Positions 24,225 through 32,562 of a stretch of DNA of 64,000 nucleotides are shown here, piece after piece (position 1 is the stretch's first letter; every line of letters begins with the position of its first letter). The stretch comes from Cellulomonas marina (GTDB lineage: Bacteria > Actinomycetota > Actinomycetes > Actinomycetales > Cellulomonadaceae). The notes beneath the pieces were generated by a model, which did no database searches, had not been told where the DNA came from, and saw nothing but the letters and a program-made list of their open reading frames with translations. The translations under genes were made by a program, and so were the position numbers. The stretch spans positions 62,001 through 126,000 of the forward strand of contig NZ_FOKA01000005.1 of assembly GCF_900111925.1 (NCBI RefSeq), in the 5' to 3' direction.

Positions 24225-25593
24225 TGATCGGCCTCTCCTCGGGGTAGCGGATCACGCGGCGGCGGCTGCGCAGGGCGAGGGCGGCCGCGAGGGTCATCGT
24301 GCCCGTCCGGCCGACGAACATGAGCGCCGCGAGCACGTACTTCGCCGGGTCCGGCCAGCCGCCGGGCTCCTGCGTCGACAGCCCGCACGTGGCGAACGCG
24401 CTGATCACCTCGAACAGCACGATGTCGAGGGTGAACCCCGTCATGGCGAGCAGCAGCAGGGAGGCGACCAGCACGATCGTCGCCGACACGAGCGAGACGG
24501 CGATCGCGACCTGCAGCGCCTCGCGGGGGATCCGGCGGCCGTAGGCCTCGACGTCCCGGTCCCCGCGCGCCTCGGCGACGATGGCCAGGAGCATGACGGC
24601 CAGCGTCGTGACCTTGATGCCGCCAGCGGTCGAGGCGGACCCGCCGCCGACGAACATGAGGGCGTCCATGAGCAGCCAGGTGCCCTCGTGCATGGCCCCG
24701 ACGTCGACCGTCGAGAACCCGCCCGATCGCGGCATGACGCCCGCGAAGAGCGAGGCGAGGAACGTGCCGTCGGCGTCCAGCGGCGCGAAGGTGTCGGGGT
24801 TGGTCCACTCGAAGGCGGCGACGACGACCGCGCCGAACACCACGAGCACGGCGCTCGTCGTGATCGTCAGCTTCGAGTGCAGCGTCCAGCGCCGCGGCCG
24901 GCGCAGCCGCCGCATGACGTCGAGGATGACGGGGAACCCCAGCGAGCCGATGAAGACGCCGATGATGATGGGCATGAGGACCCACCAGTCGGAGCCGTAG
25001 GGCACCAGCCCCTCGGCCGTGGGCACGAACCCGGCGTTGTTGAAGGCGGAGACGCCGTAGAAGATCGCGTGCCACGCCGCCTGCCCCACGCCCTCGCCGT
25101 CGATGACGAACCGCGGGAAGAGCACGAGCGCGATGGACACCTCGAGCAGCGTCGAGGTGACGATGACGGTCCGCACGAGCGAGCCGACCTCGCCCAGCCG
25201 GGTGAACTTCGTCTCCGACGAGACGAGCAGCCGCTGCGTCAGCCCGATACGCCGCGACACGGCCGCCCCGAGCAGGGACGCCAGCGTCATCACCCCGAGC
25301 CCGCCGACCTTGATGGCGACGAGGATGACCACGAGCCCGATCCCTGACCAGTACTCGCCCGTCGGCACGACGACGAGCCCGGTCACCGTCGTGGCGGACG
25401 TCGCGGTGAACAGCGCGTCGACGAACGACGGGCTCTCACCGCTGACCGTCGCCCACGGGCCCCACAGCCCCAGCGTCACGACGCCGATGACGGCGGCGAA
25501 CACCGCGATCGCCAGCCGCGCGGGGGAGTGGCGCGCCGCGCGGTCGACGAGGTCGCGCCCGCGCTGGGCCAGGGCGATGCCTCCCGCCGCCAT
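24217..25593 (-). CDS. TrkH/KtrB-type potassium uptake channel subunit
   Basis: 458 residues, ten or so membrane helices in four M1-P-M2 repeats. The four filter loops are recognisable: TSATTVTGL, VSAFNNAGF, MPRSGGFST and ISAFATCGLS, each with its central Gly. It moves K+ inward, with Na+ or H+ coupling depending on subtype. GGAGGAG precedes the ATG at 25593. Downstream trkA overlaps by 8 bp, giving a two-gene operon transcribed away from acuC. Confidence 0.95.
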   Translation of the reverse strand: MAAGGIALAQRGRDLVDRAARHSPARLAIAVFAAVIGVVTLGLWGPWATVSGESPSFVDALFTATSATTVTGLVVVPTGEYWSGIGLVVILVAIKVGGLGVMTLASLLGAAVSRRIGLTQRLLVSSETKFTRLGEVGSLVRTVIVTSTLLEVSIALVLFPRFVIDGEGVGQAAWHAIFYGVSAFNNAGFVPTAEGLVPYGSDWWVLMPIIIGVFIGSLGFPVILDVMRRLRRPRRWTLHSKLTITTSAVLVVFGAVVVAAFEWTNPDTFAPLDADGTFLASLFAGVMPRSGGFSTVDVGAMHEGTWLLMDALMFVGGGSASTAGGIKVTTLAVMLLAIVAEARGDRDVEAYGRRIPREALQVAIAVSLVSATIVLVASLLLLAMTGFTLDIVLFEVISAFATCGLSTQEPGGWPDPAKYVLAALMFVGRTGTMTLAAALALRSRRRVIRYPEERPIIG

Positions 25594-25709
25594 CCGCTCC
25601 TCCGCCCTCGTCGTCCGCGGGTCGTGCCGCCCCGCGCCATCCTGCCTGACCGGCCAGGCCCCCGCGTGCGAGCGCGCGGGACCGGTGGACGGTGGCGGTG
25701 CGCGGGTGC

Positions 25710-25724
25710 CACGGTGTGCCCATG
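25710..25724 (+). promoter_or_regulatory. Possible leaderless promoter of acuC
   Basis: CACGGT at 25710-25715, then 6 bases, then ATG. It keeps only the A2 and T6 positions of the -10 consensus and there is no Shine-Dalgarno sequence. Confidence 0.3.
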
Positions 25725-26930
25725 CAGCACGGCGGCGGCGACGCGCACCCCGGCCCGCCGGTCCGGGTCGTCTGGTCCGAGGAGATGCTCCGCTACGACT
25801 TCGGCCACGGGCACCCCATGACGTCGGAGCGGCTGGAGCTGACGGTCCGCCTCGCGGCCGAGCTGGGCCTGCTCGACGGGCCCGGGGTCGAGCTCGTCGG
25901 GGCCGGCCGCGCCAGCGACGCGCAGCTCGAGACCGTGCACGAGGCGGCCTACGTCGCGGCGGTCCACCGCGCCGACGCCGACGGGACCCCCGACGTCCTG
26001 CGCGGGCTCGGCACCCAGGACACCCCGGTGTTCGCCGGGATGCACGAGGCGTCGGCGCGGGCCGTGGCCGGGACGGTGGAGTCGGCGGAGGCCGTGTGGA
26101 CGGGCCGGGCGAGCCACGCCGTCAACGTCACGGGCGGCCTGCACCACGCCATGCCGGGCGGCGCGTCGGGGTTCTGCGTGTACAACGACGTGGCCGTCGG
26201 CATCCGCCGGTTGCTGGAGCTCGGCGCGGAACGCGTGGCCTACGTCGACGTCGACGCCCACCACGGTGACGGCGTCCAGGAGGTGTTCTGGGACGACCCG
26301 CGGGTCCTCACGGTGTCGCTCCACGAGACGGGCCAGGCGCTGTTCCCCGGCACGGGCCACGCGCGCGAGACCGGCGGCCCGCACGCCGACGGCACAGCCG
26401 TCAACGTCGCACTGCCCTCGCGCACGGGGGACGCCGGCTGGCTGCGCGCGTTCGACGCCGTCGTGCCGGCCGTCCTGCGCGAGTTCGACCCCCAGGTGCT
26501 GGTCACCCAGCACGGCTGCGACGCGCACCGCCTCGACCCGCTGACCAGCCTGCGCATGAGCGTCGAGGGTCTCCTCGCCGCCACGACGCGGCTCCACGAC
26601 CTCGCCCACGACCTGTGCGGCGGCCGGTGGGTGGCCCTGGGCGGCGGCGGGTACGCCGTCATCGACGCGGTGCCGCGCGTGTGGGCGCACCTCGTCGGGG
26701 TCGCGGTGCACCGGCCCGTCGACCCGGCCACCCCGGTGCCGGCGGCGTGGCAGGCGATGGTCGAGGACCGCTTCGGGCGGTCCGGCCCGGCGCGGATGGG
26801 CGACGGGACGACCCCCGACCCCGTCCCGTGGTCGCGCGGCTACGACCCCGCCGACGACGTCGACCGGGCCGTCCGTGCCACGCGGGCGGCGGTCTTCCCC
26901 GCCTGGGGCCTCGACCCCGAGCTGGACTGA
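25722..26930 (+). CDS. acuC: AcuC-type histone-deacetylase-family protein
   Basis: 402 residues; zinc hydrolase of the HDAC superfamily, in bacilli acting on acetylated acetyl-CoA synthetase. Conserved features: LHHAMPGGASGFCVYNDVAVGI, YVDVDAHHGDGVQEVF (zinc Asp and His plus catalytic His), LVTQHGCDAHRLDPL (second zinc Asp) and LGGGGYAV. The ATG at 25722 starts just before the domain; a GTG 30 bases upstream in frame is less likely. In actinobacteria the gene commonly lies near proC/bS22-type housekeeping genes, as here. Substrate inferred from the family. Confidence 0.92.
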   Translation: MQHGGGDAHPGPPVRVVWSEEMLRYDFGHGHPMTSERLELTVRLAAELGLLDGPGVELVGAGRASDAQLETVHEAAYVAAVHRADADGTPDVLRGLGTQDTPVFAGMHEASARAVAGTVESAEAVWTGRASHAVNVTGGLHHAMPGGASGFCVYNDVAVGIRRLLELGAERVAYVDVDAHHGDGVQEVFWDDPRVLTVSLHETGQALFPGTGHARETGGPHADGTAVNVALPSRTGDAGWLRAFDAVVPAVLREFDPQVLVTQHGCDAHRLDPLTSLRMSVEGLLAATTRLHDLAHDLCGGRWVALGGGGYAVIDAVPRVWAHLVGVAVHRPVDPATPVPAAWQAMVEDRFGRSGPARMGDGTTPDPVPWSRGYDPADDVDRAVRATRAAVFPAWGLDPELD

Positions 26931-26932
26931 GC

Positions 26933-26968
26933 GTCGACCGGTCCGTCGACCGGTCCGTCGACCGGTCC
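26933..26968. repeat. 12-bp tandem repeat, 3 perfect units, intergenic
   Basis: GTCGACCGGTCC three times without mismatch, beginning 2 bases after the acuC stop; a diverged fourth unit follows. Each unit contains a SalI-type palindrome, so the array can also form alternative hairpins. Confidence 0.9.
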
Positions 26969-26991
26969 GCCGTCCGGTGCGCCGACCGGCA

Positions 26992-27018
26992 GCAGGCGCC
27001 CGGGGGCGCGGTGCCTGC
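26992..27018 (+). terminator. Hairpin downstream of acuC
   Basis: GCAGGCGCC pairs with GGTGCCTGC (9 bp, one G-U) around a 9-base loop. No T-run. Confidence 0.4.
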
Positions 27019-27127
27019 GGGGCGCGTCACCTTCCCGCCGAGGTCGCGGCCCCACTACTGTGTCCGCCGTACCCCGGCCGCGGGTGTGCGGGATGCCGGC
27101 AGCGCCGGCCGGGACGAGGATGACGCC

Positions 27128-27439
27128 ATGGACGACAGGGGCACCGCCGGGCCGGACGCCGGCCTCGGTGGCGACGGGGCCGCTCCCGGGACGGGTCCCC
27201 GCACCCGCTTCCTCACCGTCCAGGAGGTCGCCGCGACGATGCGCGTCTCCAAGATGACCGTGTACCGCCTGCTGCACGCCGGGGACATGCCCGGCGTCCG
27301 CGTCGGGCGCTCGTTCCGGGTGCCCCAGGACGCGCTCGAGCGGTTCCTGGCCACGTCGCCGGCGACGTCGGTGCGCGCCGACGGCGGGCTCGACGCGGGC
27401 CTCGACGGCGGCACCGCGGCGGGCCGCCTGTCCTCCTAG
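27128..27439 (+). CDS. Small excisionase-type helix-turn-helix protein (Rv0500A-like)
   Basis: 103 residues. A disordered start is followed by FLTVQEVAATMRVSKMTVYRLLHAGDMPGVRVGRSFRVP, given here in two pieces (FLTVQEVAATMRVSKM and TVYRLLHAGDMPGVRVGR), a MerR/excisionase-type winged helix that reads DNA as in BldC. The sequence and its position directly before the bS22 gene match the mycobacterial Rv0500A-Rv0500B pair. The 143-bp gap to bS22 and separate promoter-like elements suggest they need not be cotranscribed. DNA target unknown; it is not associated with any phage gene here. Confidence 0.85.
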   Translation: MDDRGTAGPDAGLGGDGAAPGTGPRTRFLTVQEVAATMRVSKMTVYRLLHAGDMPGVRVGRSFRVPQDALERFLATSPATSVRADGGLDAGLDGGTAAGRLSS

Positions 27440-27440
27440 A

Positions 27441-27520
27441 GGTGGTAGTCTCGCCCCTCGGACTTTCCCGGGCGTGGGCACGTGCCAGTTCCGCCGACAG
27501 CACCGCGTCGAGAGACCACC
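27441..27520 (+). promoter_or_regulatory. Possible structured leader upstream of the bS22 gene
   Basis: GGTGGT (27441-27446) can pair with ACCACC (27515-27520), and TCTC (27449-27452) with GAGA (27510-27513), closing a stem around 57 bases. TAGTCT at 27446-27451 would alternatively be a -10 element. A weak call that needs comparison with relatives. Confidence 0.25.
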
Positions 27521-27582
27521 ACGCCAGACAAGCTGGGCGGATCGTCGCACCGCGGCCGCCCCCCGGACTCGAGTGAGGTTCC

Positions 27583-27681
27583 ATGGGCTCCGTCATCAAG
27601 AAGCGCCGCAAGCGGATGGCCAAGAAGAAGCACCGCAAGCTGCTGCGCAAGACGCGCCACCAGCGCCGCAACAAGAAGTGA
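27583..27681 (+). CDS. Ribosomal protein bS22 (AURKAIP1/COX24-domain protein)
   Basis: A 32-residue, extremely basic peptide: [16 protein letters not shown], then [16 protein letters not shown]. It matches the mycobacterial Rv0500B peptide, now known as small-subunit ribosomal protein bS22, which lies near the decoding/inter-subunit interface. AGTGAGG lies upstream of the ATG and an excellent terminator follows. The gene is complete; the short length is normal for the family. Confidence 0.93.
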   Translation: MGSVIKKRRKRMAKKKHRKLLRKTRHQRRNKK

Positions 27682-27690
27682 GCCTGCGAC

Positions 27691-27727
27691 GGGCCCGGCC
27701 TCCGGCCGGGCCCGTCGTCTTCTTCCC
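27691..27727 (+). terminator. Intrinsic terminator of the bS22 gene
   Basis: A perfect 10-bp stem (GGGCCCGGCC with GGCCGGGCCC) and 3-base loop followed by GTCGTCTTCTTCCC, the only clearly T-enriched tail among the hairpins of this window. Confidence 0.8.
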
Positions 27728-27781
27728 GGTGCCGGACGCCGTGGCGGCGAGGCCGCGGTCCCACGGGCCAGGGAGGGTCCA

Positions 27782-27793
27782 TACAACGATGTA
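27782..27793. promoter_or_regulatory. Candidate operator of the second LacI regulator (own promoter)
   Basis: TACAACGATGTA is a 12-bp palindrome with a CG centre and one mismatched pair, as LacI-family sites are. TAGCAT at 27804-27809 is a candidate -10, so the operator would lie over the -35 region of the regulator gene. Confidence 0.5.
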
Positions 27794-27872
27794 ACGGACC
27801 CGCTAGCATCGCCGTGCGCGTCGGTGCCGTCGCGCGCGGCGCGCGTGCGCCGCTCGGGGGACGGGGGTGGCG

Positions 27873-28910
27873 ATGCCTGCACGACGAGCCGGCGGGGCGA
27901 CGATGAGCGACGTCGCCGAGCGGGCGGGCGTGTCCATCAAGACCGTCTCGAACGTCATCAACGGCTACCCCTACATCCGCGCGGAGACCCGCGAGCGCGT
28001 GGAGACCGCCATCGGGGCCCTCGGCTACCAGGTCAACCTCACGGCCCGGAACCTCCGCCAGGGCCGGACCGGGATGATCGGGCTCGCCGTGCCCGAGCTG
28101 AGCCTGCCGTACTTCGCCGAGCTCGCCGACTCGGTGATCCAGGCCGCCGAGCGCGTGGGCCTCACCGTCCTCATCGAGCAGACGGGCGCCGTGCGCGAGC
28201 GCGAGCTCGCGGTGCTCGCCGGCAGCCGCCGCGCCATGACGGACGGCCTGCTGTTCTCGCCGCTGGCCATCCTGCGCGACGACCTCGAGCCCCTGCTCGG
28301 CGCGCACCCCGTCGTCCTGCTCGGGGAGCGCATCTTCGACGCCTCGGCGGACCACGTGACGATGGCCAACGTCGAGGCGGCCGAGGCGGCCACCGCGCAC
28401 CTGCTCGGGCGGGGTCGTCGTCGCGTCGCCGCCGTCGGGGCCCACTCCGGCGAGGTCGTGGGGTCCGCCGCGCTGCGGCTGCAGGGCTGGGAGCGGGCCG
28501 TGCGCGCGGCGGGCCTCGAGCCGGACCCCGCGCTCGTCGCCGAGGCCGGTCTCTGGCACCGCGCGACGGGGGCCGACGCGATGCGGCGGCTGCTCGACGA
28601 GGGCGTCGAGGTCGACGGGGTCTTCGCCATGAACGACGCCCTCGCCCTCGGCGTCCTGCACGTCCTGCACGAGCGGCGCATCCGGGTGCCGGAGGACGTG
28701 GCGGTCATCGGGTTCGACGACATCGACGAGTCGGCCTACGTCGCGCCGACGCTGTCCACCATCGCCCCCGGCCGCGAGCAGATCGCGCGCACCGCGGTCG
28801 ACCTGCTGGCGCAGCGCATCGAGCACGGGCCCGCGGCGGGACCGTTCCGCCGCGTCGTCGCCGACTTCACGGTCGTCGAGCGCGAGTCGTCGGCGCCCCA
28901 CCCCGGCTGA
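27873..28910 (+). CDS. LacI-family regulator of the arabino-oligosaccharide locus
   Basis: 345 residues. Helix-turn-helix MSDVAERAGVSIKTVSNVIN with hinge TARNLRQGRTGMIGLAVPEL, then a periplasmic-binding-fold sensor domain (VFAMNDALALGVLHVL, VAVIGFDDIDESAYVAPTLS). The recognition helix (SIKTVSNVIN) differs clearly from that of the LacI gene at 15.6 kb, consistent with a different operator. TACAACG-containing dyads occur both before this gene and before the downstream solute-binding protein gene, so autoregulation and control of the transporter/GH51/GH27 genes are likely. The ATG at 27873 follows GGGGGTGG; an ATG at 27903 is an alternative. Confidence 0.92.
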   Translation: MPARRAGGATMSDVAERAGVSIKTVSNVINGYPYIRAETRERVETAIGALGYQVNLTARNLRQGRTGMIGLAVPELSLPYFAELADSVIQAAERVGLTVLIEQTGAVRERELAVLAGSRRAMTDGLLFSPLAILRDDLEPLLGAHPVVLLGERIFDASADHVTMANVEAAEAATAHLLGRGRRRVAAVGAHSGEVVGSAALRLQGWERAVRAAGLEPDPALVAEAGLWHRATGADAMRRLLDEGVEVDGVFAMNDALALGVLHVLHERRIRVPEDVAVIGFDDIDESAYVAPTLSTIAPGREQIARTAVDLLAQRIEHGPAAGPFRRVVADFTVVERESSAPHPG

Positions 28911-29002
28911 GGGCGGGGGTCCTCGGTGGCGGCCGGGTCACGATCCGGTCACGGCTGACGGTCCCAGCCATTTGGGTGCTGGACTTCTGCCCGGTTTCCT
29001 CT

Positions 29003-29024
29003 ATCGTTGTACTACAACGTTGGA
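29003..29024 (+). promoter_or_regulatory. Promoter/operator region of the ABC importer genes
   Basis: CGTTGTA-C-TACAACG (29005-29019) is a perfect 7-bp inverted repeat, and TACAACGTTGGA (29013-29024) matches the 12-bp CG-centred site before the regulator gene. TGGACT (28980-28985) and TATCGT (29002-29007) with a 16-bp spacer are a plausible promoter overlapped by the operator. Confidence 0.55.
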
Positions 29025-29112
29025 GACGGTCGGCGACCACCGGCCCGGACGACGTCTGAGCAGCCCGTCGGCGCAGCCGCCGACCGGGACGGACGGATCG
29101 AGGAGGATTCGC

Positions 29113-30492
29113 ATGCGCACCACTCGGCGCACGAGGGGACGGGTCGCCGTGCCGGCGCTCCTGGCGATGAGCCTGCTGGCCGCCTGCGGCAGCGGGGGCG
29201 ACGGCGGCAGCGCCGGCAGCACGGACGCGGCCGGCGGTGAGGAGGCGTCCTGCACGAACACCATCACCAAGACGGACGCCCAGCAGGTCACGGTGTGGGC
29301 GTGGTACCCGGCGTTCGCGGACGTCGTGGACCTGTTCAACGAGACGCACGACGACGTCCAGGTCTGCTGGACGAACGCCGGCCAGGGCAACGACGAGTAC
29401 ACCAAGTTCTCGACGGCGATCGAGGCGGGCTCCGGCGCGCCCGACGTCATCATGCTGGAGTCCGAGGTCATCTCGAGCTTCGCGATCCGCGACGCCCTCG
29501 TCGACCTGTCGCAGTACGGCGCGGACGAGGTGGAGGACGACTACACGGCCGGTGCCTGGAAGGACGTCTCCTCCGGGGACGCCGTCTACGGCATCCCGGT
29601 CGACGGCGGTCCCATGGGCATGCTCTACCGCCAGGACATCTTCGACCAGTACGGCGTGGCCGTGCCCACGACGTGGGACGAGTTCGCCACGGCGGCGCAG
29701 GCGCTGAAGGACGCGGGCTTCGAGGGCTACATCACCGACTTCCCGACGAACGGCCGCGCCTTCAACCAGGCGCTCTTCGCCCAGGCCGGGTCGGCGCCGT
29801 GGACCTACGACAACGCGGAGCCGACCGAGGTCGGCATCACGGCGAACGACGAGGGCGCCAAGAAGGTGCTCGAGTACTGGGACGGCCTCATCGAGGACGG
29901 CGTCGTCGGCACCGAGGACGCGTTCACCACCGACTACAACACCCACCTCGTCGACGGCACGTACGCCACCTACCTGGCGGCCGCCTGGGGCCCGGGCTAC
30001 CTGTCCGGCCTGGCCGACGCCGACTCCGACGCCGTCTGGCGCGCGGCCCCGCTGCCGCAGTGGGACGCGTCCTCCCCCGTGCAGGTCAACTGGGGCGGCT
30101 CGACCTTCGCGGTGACGTCGCAGTCCGAGATCCCCGAGGCCGCCGCCACGGTCGCCAAGGAGATCTTCGGGACCGAGGAGGCCTGGAAGATCGGCATCGA
30201 GAAGGGCGCGCTGTTCCCCCTCTGGAAGCCCATCCTCGAGTCGGACTACTTCCGCGACCTCGAGTACCCGTTCTTCGGCGGGCAGCAGATCAACAAGGAC
30301 GTGTTCCTCGACGCCGCCGCCGGCTACGAGGGCTTCACCTTCAGCCCGTTCCAGAACTACGCCTACGACCAGCAGACGACGGTGCTGTTCGACATGGTCG
30401 AGAACGGCACGAGCGCCGGCGACGCGCTCGACACGCTGCAGGAGACCCTCGTCACCTACGGCAAGGAGCAGGGCTTCACGGTCAGCGAGTGA
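29113..30492 (+). CDS. ABC transporter solute-binding lipoprotein (carbohydrate type 1)
   Basis: 459 residues. Basic n-region, hydrophobic core and lipobox LLAAC place the lipid anchor at Cys 25, so the protein sits on the outer face of the membrane. The remainder is a MalE-like binding fold (VTVWAWYPAFADVVDLFNE, GSGAPDVIMLESEV, YGIPVDGGPMGMLYRQDIF, VNWGGSTFAVTSQS). It should deliver oligosaccharides to the two permeases encoded downstream; arabino-oligosaccharides are inferred from the adjacent GH51 gene. AGGAGGA precedes the ATG. It is followed by two long hairpins before the first permease gene. Confidence 0.93.
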   Translation: MRTTRRTRGRVAVPALLAMSLLAACGSGGDGGSAGSTDAAGGEEASCTNTITKTDAQQVTVWAWYPAFADVVDLFNETHDDVQVCWTNAGQGNDEYTKFSTAIEAGSGAPDVIMLESEVISSFAIRDALVDLSQYGADEVEDDYTAGAWKDVSSGDAVYGIPVDGGPMGMLYRQDIFDQYGVAVPTTWDEFATAAQALKDAGFEGYITDFPTNGRAFNQALFAQAGSAPWTYDNAEPTEVGITANDEGAKKVLEYWDGLIEDGVVGTEDAFTTDYNTHLVDGTYATYLAAAWGPGYLSGLADADSDAVWRAAPLPQWDASSPVQVNWGGSTFAVTSQSEIPEAAATVAKEIFGTEEAWKIGIEKGALFPLWKPILESDYFRDLEYPFFGGQQINKDVFLDAAAGYEGFTFSPFQNYAYDQQTTVLFDMVENGTSAGDALDTLQETLVTYGKEQGFTVSE

Positions 30493-30498
30493 GCCCGC

Positions 30499-30527
30499 GC
30501 GGCCGGGACCACCACGGTCCCGGCCGC
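30499..30527 (+). terminator. First intra-operon hairpin after the solute-binding protein gene
   Basis: GCGGCCGGGACC and GGTCCCGGCCGC form a perfect 12-bp stem with loop ACCAC, 6 bases after the stop. Likely a partial terminator or a 3'-end stabiliser, since permease genes follow on the same strand. Confidence 0.55.
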
Positions 30528-30564
30528 GGCCCCGGCCCCACCCTGACGGACCCGTCCGCCCGGA

Positions 30565-30603
30565 CCGGCGGGGCGGCGGCGCGACGACGCGCCGCCCCGC
30601 CGG
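30565..30603 (+). terminator. Second intra-operon hairpin
   Basis: CCGGCGGGGCGGCG and CGCCGCCCCGCCGG form a perfect 14-bp stem with an 11-base loop, 24 bases before the permease ATG. Confidence 0.5.
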
Positions 30604-30627
30604 CCGGGACACCCCTGGAGGACCTGC

Positions 30628-31572
30628 ATGACCACGACCACCGCCGCGCCGGTCCGTCCGGCGCCCGTCCGGGCCACGCGTCGGCGCCGGACGGAGATCG
30701 ACAGCCGGCGTCAGCGCTGGGGCTGGCTGTTCGTCGGGCCGTTCGCGATCGTCTTCGCGACGTTCCTCATCGCCCCCCTGGGCTACGCGTTCTGGATGAG
30801 CCTGCGGCTGAAGACGCTGGCGACGGGGGAGCGCTTCGTCGGCCTCGAGAACTACGTCAAGGCCTTCTCCGACGAGATCTTCCTTCGCGGTCTGCTCCGC
30901 GTCGCCGGGTTCGCGGCGGTCATGGTGCCCGTGCAGATCCTCGTGGCGCTCGTCGCGGCCCTCGTGCTCGACACCCTCACCACCCGGCTGTCGAAGTTCA
31001 GCCGGCTCATGATCTTCGTGCCCTACGCCGTGCCGGCCGTCATCGGCGCGCTCATGTGGGGTTTCCTCTACAGCCCGCGCTTCGGACCCGCCGCGGACCT
31101 CTTCGGGCTCGTCGGGCTGGACGCGCCGAACTTCCTGGCGCCCGGCACGGTGTTCGGCAGCCTCGTCAACATCGTCACGTGGCAGTGGGCGGGCTACTAC
31201 ATGATCGTCATCTACGCGGCCCTGCGGTCGGTCGACCCGTCGATCTACGAGGCCGCCCGCATCGACGGGGCCACGGGCCGGCAGATCGCGCTGCGCATCA
31301 AGGTCCCCATGATCTCCAGCTCGATGGTCATGGTCGTCGTGTTCTCGCTCATCGGGACCCTGCAGTTCTTCACGGAGCCGCAGGTGCTGCGGTCCATCGC
31401 TCAGGGCGCCATCCCGGTGGACTACACGCCGAACATGTACGCCTACTCCCTGGCGTTCTCCTACAGCCAGTTCAACTACGCCTCGACGATCGCCTTCGCC
31501 CTCGGGGTCGTGGTGTTCATCGGCTCGTACCTGTTCCTGTACCTCACGCGCAAGCAGAGCGGACTGAAGTGA
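30628..31572 (+). CDS. ABC transporter permease, MalF type
   Basis: 314 residues, six membrane helices. The EAA loop that docks on the ATPase is YEAARIDGATGRQIALRIKVPM, of which the conserved part is EAARIDGA plus the Gly 9 residues later. Basic N terminus; the first helix starts at GWLFVGPFAIVFATFL. Pairs with the next gene as the heterodimeric import channel. Stop and next start share one base (TGATG), so they are coupled. No ATPase gene is in the cluster; such carbohydrate importers in actinobacteria commonly borrow a shared MsiK-type ATPase encoded elsewhere. Confidence 0.94.
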   Translation: MTTTTAAPVRPAPVRATRRRRTEIDSRRQRWGWLFVGPFAIVFATFLIAPLGYAFWMSLRLKTLATGERFVGLENYVKAFSDEIFLRGLLRVAGFAAVMVPVQILVALVAALVLDTLTTRLSKFSRLMIFVPYAVPAVIGALMWGFLYSPRFGPAADLFGLVGLDAPNFLAPGTVFGSLVNIVTWQWAGYYMIVIYAALRSVDPSIYEAARIDGATGRQIALRIKVPMISSSMVMVVVFSLIGTLQFFTEPQVLRSIAQGAIPVDYTPNMYAYSLAFSYSQFNYASTIAFALGVVVFIGSYLFLYLTRKQSGLK

Positions 31573-32495
31573 TGGCCACGACCCTCGCCGACCGCGCCGC
31601 CCAGACCGGCCGGGCACCTCGCGCGCTGCGCCCCGACCGCGAGGTGGGCGGCGGCCGCCGCATCGGCTCCCACGTGTTCCTCCTGCTGCTCGTCGTCTAC
31701 TTCGTGCTGCCGCTGTGGTGGCTGCTCGTCGCCTCCACCAAGTCCAACTCCGGGCTGTTCGTGGGCGACGGCGGTCCGCTGTGGTTCAACAGCGAGTTCA
31801 GCCTCCTGGACAACCTGCGCGGGCTCGGCACGCACAACGGCGGCATCTACTGGCGCTGGCTGGGCAACTCGTTCCTCTACGCCTTCGCCGGCGGCATCGG
31901 GGCGACCGTCCTGTCGATCCTCGCGGGCTACGGCTTCGCCAAGTACCGCTTCCGCGGGCGGACGTTCGCCTTCGCCCTGCTGCTCGGCTCGGTCATGGTG
32001 CCCCTCACCGCGCTCGTGATCCCCACGTTCGTGCTGCTGTCGAAGTTCGACCTCGTCAACACGGTCTGGGCGGTCATCCTCCCGTCGCTGCTGTCCCCGC
32101 TGGGCGTCTACCTCATGCGCGTGTACACGCAGGACGCGGTGCCCGACGAGATGCTCGACGCCGCCCGCGTCGACGGCGCCGGCGAGCTGCGCGTGTTCTT
32201 CCAGGTGGCGCTGCCCCTGCTGCGGCCGGCCATCGTGACCGTGCTGCTGCTGACCGTCGTGGGCACGTGGAACAACTTCTTCCTGCCGCTGGCGATGCTG
32301 CAAGACCCCGACCTGCTGCCCGTGACCGTCGGGCTCAACGGCTGGCAGGCGCTGTCCAACGCCGGCGCCGGCGGCGAGCAGGTCTGGAACCTGATCACCA
32401 CCGGGGCCTTCGTCTCGATCCTCCCGCTGATCGTCGCCTTCCTGGCGCTGCAGCGGTACTGGCAGGGCGGCCTGTCGCACGGCTCGGTCAAGTGA
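31572..32495 (+). CDS. ABC transporter permease, MalG type
   Basis: 307 residues, six membrane helices. The EAA loop reads LDAARVDGAGELRVFFQVALP; the sequence before it, LLSPLGVYLMRVYTQ, and the C terminus ALQRYWQGGLSHGSVK are typical of the MalG group. Forms the import channel with the preceding MalF-type subunit. The ATG overlaps the upstream stop by one base. The GH51 gene follows after 67 bp without an obvious terminator, suggesting cotranscription. Confidence 0.94.
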   Translation: MATTLADRAAQTGRAPRALRPDREVGGGRRIGSHVFLLLLVVYFVLPLWWLLVASTKSNSGLFVGDGGPLWFNSEFSLLDNLRGLGTHNGGIYWRWLGNSFLYAFAGGIGATVLSILAGYGFAKYRFRGRTFAFALLLGSVMVPLTALVIPTFVLLSKFDLVNTVWAVILPSLLSPLGVYLMRVYTQDAVPDEMLDAARVDGAGELRVFFQVALPLLRPAIVTVLLLTVVGTWNNFFLPLAMLQDPDLLPVTVGLNGWQALSNAGAGGEQVWNLITTGAFVSILPLIVAFLALQRYWQGGLSHGSVK

Positions 32496-32562
32496 CCGCC
32501 CGGGCCCGTACGGCCCGCCCCTCGCCCCACCCGTCCGCGTCACCGTCCCCCCGGGAGTCCCC

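Noticed and set aside
27128..27439. Excisionase-type protein as a sign of an integrated phage or plasmid
   Set aside because: It matches the housekeeping Rv0500A-type gene paired with bS22; no integrase, attachment repeat or tRNA is nearby.
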